From: Candidatus Saccharicenans sp.
Lineage (GTDB): Bacteria > Acidobacteriota > Aminicenantia > Aminicenantales > Saccharicenantaceae
Assembly (NCBI GenBank): GCA_024653405.1
Contig: JANLGB010000075.1
Span: forward strand, 3,505 to 10,243
Reading direction: 5' to 3'
DNA: 6,739 bases
In this document: positions 1 to 4,037 of the stretch, piece by piece
Position numbering within the stretch: position 1 is the stretch's first letter
Layout of the letters: each line of letters begins with the position of its first letter
The notes under the pieces: generated by a model
Told to the model about the DNA's origin: nothing
Seen by the model: the letters and a program-made list of their open reading frames with translations, nothing else
The model's database searches: none
Program-made: the position numbers and the translations under genes

Positions 1-2
1 TT

Positions 3-884
3 GTGGTGGTGCAGAAAGCGGTGGAGATGGGCTGGACGGCCATTGGCACCGTCTCCACCGGGAACATGGCCTCCTCCACCGCCGCCTATGCCGCCCGGGC
101 CGGTCTGACTTGCCTCCTGCTGGTCAAGAAAGGTTCTTCCGCCGGGGCCCTGGTGTCCTCAGCTGTTTTCGGACCGCTCATCATCGAGGTCGACGGCGAT
201 TACGGGAGGCTGTTCAGGCAGAGCTATGAGCTCGGCCGGGAATTCAACATTTATTTTGCCAATTCGGTCGACCCGCTGCGGCTGGAAGGCTATAAACTGA
301 CCGCTCTGGAAATCTGGGAGCAACTGGGCCAGGCTCCGGATTTTGTTTTCCTGCCGGTGAGCTCGGGCGGGCATTTTATCGGGCTGTATAAGGGGTTTAT
401 AGAACTTAAACAGGCCGGCTACATAGAAAAAGTCCCGCTTCTGGTCGGGGTCCAGGCCGAAAATTGTGCTCCGATAGTCAGGGCCTTGGAACTGGGGCTG
501 GAGAAGGTCACAAAAATTAAACCCGCTGAAACTATCGCTCATTCGATCGCCAACCCCGACCCGCCGGCCGGCGACCTGGTTCTTAAACTGGTCAGGGAAA
601 ACCAGGCCCGTATACTGGCGGTCAGCGATGAGGAAATGCTGGAAGCTCAGAGCCAGCTGGCCAGCCAGGAAGGTCTTTTTGTTCAGCCCGAATCGGCAGC
701 CGTCCTGGCCGCTGGCCGCAAATTTCAGGATAGCTACAGTGGCACCTCGGTTCTGATACTGACCGGCCAGGGACTGAAAGCTGTCTATCAGCCCAGCCCC
801 GACCACCGGAATTATTACCGGGCCAGGGTGGACGACTTGCCGGTCCTGCTTCGTTCCCTGTTTTCAGATGTGCCCGAGAAATAA
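3..884 (+). CDS. thrC: Threonine synthase-family PLP enzyme, 5' end cut by window edge
   Basis: Fold-type II PLP enzyme resembling threonine synthase, which converts O-phosphohomoserine to threonine in the cytoplasm. The 293 visible codons start after the expected SFKDR lysine motif, so roughly the first 60-110 residues, including the PLP lysine, are off the left edge; the GTG at position 3 is an internal valine codon. Visible marks are STGNMASS (residues 18-25, the ThrC STGN loop), a GDYGRL...NSVDPLRLEGYKLTALEI block (64-104) closely matching ThrC, SSGGH (120-124, cofactor phosphate loop), TIAHSIANP (177-185, equivalent to TIATAIxxGNP) and TGQGLK (254-259, equivalent to TGHGLK). STGNMASS, SSGGH and GQG differ from the textbook STGNTSAS, GNAGN and GHG, so this may be a divergent paralogue rather than the housekeeping enzyme. 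Family assignment is firm; the exact substrate is inferred. It is followed by hflK after 42 bp and may be cotranscribed with it. Confidence 0.8.
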   Translation: MVVQKAVEMGWTAIGTVSTGNMASSTAAYAARAGLTCLLLVKKGSSAGALVSSAVFGPLIIEVDGDYGRLFRQSYELGREFNIYFANSVDPLRLEGYKLTALEIWEQLGQAPDFVFLPVSSGGHFIGLYKGFIELKQAGYIEKVPLLVGVQAENCAPIVRALELGLEKVTKIKPAETIAHSIANPDPPAGDLVLKLVRENQARILAVSDEEMLEAQSQLASQEGLFVQPESAAVLAAGRKFQDSYSGTSVLILTGQGLKAVYQPSPDHRNYYRARVDDLPVLLRSLFSDVPEK

Positions 885-916
885 AAGCATAAAAAGTAAA
901 AAATTAATAGTAAAAA

Positions 917-922
917 AGGAGG
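917..922 (+). promoter_or_regulatory. Shine-Dalgarno of hflK
   Basis: A full AGGAGG lies 4 nt before the ATG at 927 and settles the start. The spacer before it (885-916) is very A-rich, with only four G/C in 32 bases, in an otherwise GC-rich window. I see no clear -35/-10 pair or hairpin there, so it looks more like an unstructured leader than a terminator; a promoter cannot be excluded. Confidence 0.85.
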
Positions 923-926
923 GACA

Positions 927-1910
927 ATGCCCGGACAATTCAAGAGCGGCTGGCCTGAGTATGATTTACCCAGGTTTTCTGGCCGCTGGATAAGGTACGG
1001 GGTTATCGGGCTGGTGGTCCTGGTTCTGTTGATCAGTTCCGTTTACCAGATCCGACCCGAGGAAATCGGGGTGATACTGCGTTTTGGCCGGTTTGTCAGA
1101 ACCACCGAGCCAGGACTGCACTTCAAACTACCCTTGGGGATGGAAAAACTGACCCGAGTTCCCGTCCAGCGCCAGCTGAAGCTGGAGTTCGGTTACCGCA
1201 CTGTAAGGCCTGGTGTTAAATCAGAATACTATGTTAACGATGAAACCAGGAAAGAATCCATGATGCTGACCGGAGACCTGAACGTAGTGGTGGCCGAGTG
1301 GATAGTTCAGTATAAAATCAAGGATCCATACCGGTTCCTGTTCAAGGTACGGGACCCGGTCCAGACTTTCCGGGCCATGACTGAAGCCGTCATCAGGCAG
1401 GTGGTGGGAGACGCCTCGGTGGATGAGGTTATAACGTTCGGACGGGCCGGCCTGGCCGCTGAGGCCATGGCTTCTCTGCAAAAGCTGGTCGACGCCTACG
1501 AACTGGGCCTGGAAGTCAACCAGCTCATCTTCCAGGATGTTAATCCACCCGATACGGTCAAACCGTCTTTCAATGAAGTCAACCAGGCTTTGCAGGAAAA
1601 AGAAAGAAAAATCAACGAAGCCTGGGCCGAGTACAACCAGGAAATTCCCAAAGCCCAGGGGGAAGCTGAACAGATGATCAGGGCCGCGGAAGGTTATGCT
1701 TCAGAACGGGTCAATAATGCCCGGGGTGATGCCGCCCGGTTCATCTCCATCTACCGCGAGTATGCCAAGGCTCCGGCCGTCACCAGGAAACGGCTGTATC
1801 TGGAGACCCTGTCCGAAGTCCTGGCCAAGATCGATAAGAAAATCGTGGTGGACGAAGCCCAGAAGAACCTGGTGCCGCTGCTGAATCTGGGTGAGGAGGT
1901 GAAGAAATGA
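927..1910 (+). CDS. hflK: HflK, SPFH-domain membrane subunit of the HflKC complex
   Basis: HflK pairs with HflC in a large membrane-anchored assembly that, in E. coli, encloses and modulates the FtsH AAA+ protease. The 327-residue protein has a short cytoplasmic N-terminus, one transmembrane helix (about 23-41, GVIGLVVLVLLISS) and then the SPFH start RPEEIGVILRFGRF (43-56) and PGLHFKLP (62-69). Further HflK marks are ESMMLTGDLNVVV (110-122), AVIRQVVGD (154-162) and a charged coiled-coil stretch (about 215-275) with QEKERKINEAWAEYNQEIPKA. TRKRLYLETLSEVLAK (286-301) and a late KKIVVDE match the conserved HflK tail. It is shorter than E. coli HflK (about 419 residues) because the glycine-rich N-terminal region is missing. 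The stop overlaps the hflC start by 4 nt (ATGA), so the two are translationally coupled. No odd features in the reading frame. Confidence 0.93.
   Translation: MPGQFKSGWPEYDLPRFSGRWIRYGVIGLVVLVLLISSVYQIRPEEIGVILRFGRFVRTTEPGLHFKLPLGMEKLTRVPVQRQLKLEFGYRTVRPGVKSEYYVNDETRKESMMLTGDLNVVVAEWIVQYKIKDPYRFLFKVRDPVQTFRAMTEAVIRQVVGDASVDEVITFGRAGLAAEAMASLQKLVDAYELGLEVNQLIFQDVNPPDTVKPSFNEVNQALQEKERKINEAWAEYNQEIPKAQGEAEQMIRAAEGYASERVNNARGDAARFISIYREYAKAPAVTRKRLYLETLSEVLAKIDKKIVVDEAQKNLVPLLNLGEEVKK
1894..1902 (+). promoter_or_regulatory. Shine-Dalgarno of hflC, inside the hflK 3' end
   Basis: AGGAGGTGA is a nine-base match to the canonical anti-Shine-Dalgarno complement, ending 4 nt before the hflC ATG at 1907. 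It sits within the last hflK codons (encoding E-E-V-K), so coupling by overlap is combined with an independent strong initiation site. This suggests near-equal synthesis of the two subunits, as expected for a hetero-oligomer. Confidence 0.88.
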
Positions 1911-2851
1911 AAAACCCAACTTTGAAGTTGATCCTGGCCATTGTTATCATCCTGGTCCTGCTGGCCCTCATCGATGGCATCTACGTGGTCTCCGAAACCA
2001 ACCAGGTCATCATCACCCAGTTCGGCCAACCCATCGGGGGAGCGGTAACCAGCCCGGGACTGCATTTCAAAATTCCTTTCGTCCAGAAAGCCAACTATTT
2101 CGAGAAAAGATGGCTGGAGTGGGATGGTGATGCCACCCAGATTCCCACCCGGGATAAGAAATATATCTGGGTCGATACCTACTGCCGCTGGCGCATCAGC
2201 GACCCCCTGGTTTTTTACCAGCGGGTCAAGGATGAACGGGGAGCCCATTCCCGTCTGGACGATGTAGTTGACGGTGAAACCCGCAACGTCATCGCCAGCT
2301 ATAGCCTGATTGAAATCGTCCGCTCCACTAACCGGGAATTTAACCTGAGCGAGGAATCAGCCCTGCTGGATTACTCCGAAGTCACCGGTAAGATCCAGGT
2401 CGGGCGGGCCCGGATTGCCGAAATCATCTTGGAAAAAGCTTCCAGGATAACACCTGAATTTGGGGTTGAGCTCAAGGACGTTAGAATCAAGAGGGTAAAC
2501 TACGTGGATGAGGTCCAGAAGAAGGTCTTTGACCGGATGATTGCCGAAAGGAAAAGGATTGCTTCCAGGTACCGGTCAGAAGGAGATGGACGCAGCGCCG
2601 AAATCCGGGGCCAGAAAGAGCGGGAGCTCAAGATAATTACCTCGGAAGCCTACCGCCGAGCCCAGGAAATCAAGGGTCGGGCCGAAGCCGAAGCCACGGC
2701 CATCTATGCCCAGGCTTACAACCTGGACCCGGAATTCTACCAGTTCTTGAAGACCCTGGAGACCTATCGCAGTACCCTGGCTCAGAATACCTGGTTGATT
2801 CTGACCACCAATTCCGAATTCCTGAAGTACCTGAAATCCACCGCTCGTTAG
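1907..2851 (+). CDS. hflC: HflC, SPFH-domain membrane subunit of the HflKC complex
   Basis: Partner of HflK in the FtsH-modulating SPFH complex. The 314-residue protein begins with a transmembrane anchor (about 7-23, KLILAIVIILVLLALI) and then YVVSETNQVIITQFGQPI (26-43) and SPGLHFKIPFVQ (49-60), the SPFH entry. IWVDTYCRWRISDP (87-100) parallels the 'IVDSYIKWRISD' of E. coli HflC. GVELKDVRIKRVNY (186-199) and the EVQKKVFDRMIAERKRIASRYRSEG run (202-226) are HflC hallmarks. They are followed by an Ala/Glu-rich helix with AEAEATAIYAQAYNLDPEFYQFLKTLETY (about 259-287) and a TNSEFLKYLK end (301-310) like HflC 'SPDSDFFRYMK'. Length is near the usual 330. The start is fixed by the ATGA overlap with hflK and its own strong ribosome site. 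The gene converges on the desulfhydrase-family gene 41 bp downstream. Confidence 0.94.
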   Translation: MKNPTLKLILAIVIILVLLALIDGIYVVSETNQVIITQFGQPIGGAVTSPGLHFKIPFVQKANYFEKRWLEWDGDATQIPTRDKKYIWVDTYCRWRISDPLVFYQRVKDERGAHSRLDDVVDGETRNVIASYSLIEIVRSTNREFNLSEESALLDYSEVTGKIQVGRARIAEIILEKASRITPEFGVELKDVRIKRVNYVDEVQKKVFDRMIAERKRIASRYRSEGDGRSAEIRGQKERELKIITSEAYRRAQEIKGRAEAEATAIYAQAYNLDPEFYQFLKTLETYRSTLAQNTWLILTTNSEFLKYLKSTAR

Positions 2852-2868
2852 CGGAGCCACCAGAGCCA

Positions 2869-2894
2869 GGCCGCCAAAAAGGCGCCCATCTTTT
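2869..2894 (+). terminator. Possible terminator after hflC
   Basis: In the 41-bp gap between convergent stops, GGCCGCC (2869-2875), an AAAAA loop (2876-2880) and GGCGCCC (2881-2887) can form a seven-position stem with one C-C mismatch, followed by ATCTTTT (2888-2894). The stem is short and the T-tract is only four bases, so this is a weak candidate. It would serve transcripts arriving from hflKC; read from the minus strand the A/T tail is on the wrong side and the loop is TTTTT. Confidence 0.35.
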
Positions 2895-3963
2895 AAGCGC
2901 ACTTAAGCAGCAGGCGGTCGGGGAAGGCAAACAGGGCCGGCAGGCCGCCGGTATGCAGGAAGAGAACTCTATCGCCCGGCCGGAAATATTTTTTGCGGGC
3001 CAGGTCGACCAGGCCGAGCATGGCCTTGCTGGTATAAACCGGGTCCAGCACCAGGGCTTCTTTTTGTAGCAGGAGCCTGATGACCGAGCTGACCTCTGCT
3101 GTGACCTGCCCGTAGCCGGCTCCAAGGTAATCATCTAGTAGAATAATGTCGCTATTCTCCAGGGTCAGGTCCAGACCGAGGAACTCTACCAGGTCTAGGG
3201 CGATTTGCCTTACCACCGGCAAGAATTCTTCTTTTTTATCCGAAACGCAGATACCGATAATTTTAGTTTCTAATCCCAGGGCTCTGGCTCCCACCAGCAG
3301 CCCGGCCTGAGTGCCGCCCGACCCGCTGGCCACCACCAGGTAATCAGGAGGTCCGGAAGCAGCGGTTTGTCGGTAGGTTTCGAGCAGACTCAGAACATAG
3401 GCCAGGGCTCCCAGAGGTTTTTCCAGGTGGCCGCCGCAGGCCGAGCCGCCCACCGCCACCAGGTAAGGTTTATGGCCCTTTCTCCTTTCAACCTGGGCCG
3501 CTTCTTCCAGCAGGCGGAAGGCCTGTGCCTGGTCGGGCGATTTACCTTTCTTTTCTGTCTCCCTGAGTTGGATTTCAGCGCCCAGCAATTTTTCCAGCAG
3601 GACGTTCCCCTGGTCTATCTGCTGCAGGTCGTAGGTCTTAAACAGCACCAGCACCGGTTTCAGGCCGCACTTGCGGGCGGCGGCGGCCGTCTGCAGGCAC
3701 CAGTTCGACTGGAGACTGCCCCAGGTGATAATGGTATCAGCTTCCTGGCGGAGAGCGTCAGCCAGGATGAATTCCAGTTTGCGTGATTTGTTACCACCCA
3801 GAGCCAGCCCGGTCAGGTCATCTCTTTTAACAAGGATTTCTTTAAGCCCAAGCTCGGCGGCCAGGTTTTTCAGTGGATACAGCGGCGTGGGAGCGGAAAT
3901 CAGCCTGACCCGTGGCTGGTGGCTTATTAGCCTTTCCAATTGTTCCGGGCTATAAACTTTCAT
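2893..3963 (-). CDS. PLP enzyme of the ACC deaminase / D-cysteine desulfhydrase family
   Basis: Cytoplasmic fold-type II PLP enzyme. Known members cleave D-cysteine to pyruvate, H2S and ammonia, deaminate 1-aminocyclopropane-1-carboxylate, or release sulfite from L-cysteate; the substrate here is not established. Seen in the 356 residues: APTPLYPL (24-31), LVKRDDLTGLALGGNKSRKLEF (44-65) with the presumed PLP lysine K59, QSNWCLQTAAA (85-95), ASGSGGTQAG phosphate loop (212-221), DDYLGAGYG (277-285) with Y284 at the family's active-site tyrosine, DPVYTSKAM (307-315) with Y310, and HTGGLPALFAF (337-347). Departures from E. coli DcyD are SNWCLQ for SNHVRQ, TQAG for THAG, and about seven extra residues at 175-183 inside the GGS-LGAL motif. 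It is somewhat longer than the usual about 330. The ATG has a good ribosome site. It lies 74 bp downstream of the propeller-protein gene on the same strand and may share its transcript. Confidence 0.88.
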   Translation of the reverse strand: MKVYSPEQLERLISHQPRVRLISAPTPLYPLKNLAAELGLKEILVKRDDLTGLALGGNKSRKLEFILADALRQEADTIITWGSLQSNWCLQTAAAARKCGLKPVLVLFKTYDLQQIDQGNVLLEKLLGAEIQLRETEKKGKSPDQAQAFRLLEEAAQVERRKGHKPYLVAVGGSACGGHLEKPLGALAYVLSLLETYRQTAASGPPDYLVVASGSGGTQAGLLVGARALGLETKIIGICVSDKKEEFLPVVRQIALDLVEFLGLDLTLENSDIILLDDYLGAGYGQVTAEVSSVIRLLLQKEALVLDPVYTSKAMLGLVDLARKKYFRPGDRVLFLHTGGLPALFAFPDRLLLKCA

Positions 3964-3966
3964 TAT

Positions 3967-3973
3967 CTCCTCC
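3967..3973 (-). promoter_or_regulatory. Shine-Dalgarno of the desulfhydrase-family gene
   Basis: On the minus strand GGAGGAG precedes the ATG (3961-3963) with 3 nt between, or 5 nt if GGAGG is taken as the core. It supports the chosen start. The rest of the 74-bp gap to the upstream stop shows no obvious promoter hexamers or strong terminator hairpin, which fits read-through from the propeller gene. Confidence 0.8.
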
Positions 3974-4037
3974 AGGACCTTTTTTCAACCGGAGGCCAAA
4001 TTCCTTTCACTCTGGGCCGCCATTGGCAAGTTATATT

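Noticed and set aside
159..806. 215-codon minus-strand frame opposite the ThrC-like gene
   Set aside because: Low-complexity translation without recognisable motifs, fully covered by conserved ThrC-type coding on the plus strand.
3..3963. A joint pathway for the two PLP enzymes flanking hflKC
   Set aside because: They are on opposite strands, belong to different families and share no visible operon or regulatory site, so proximity alone is not evidence.
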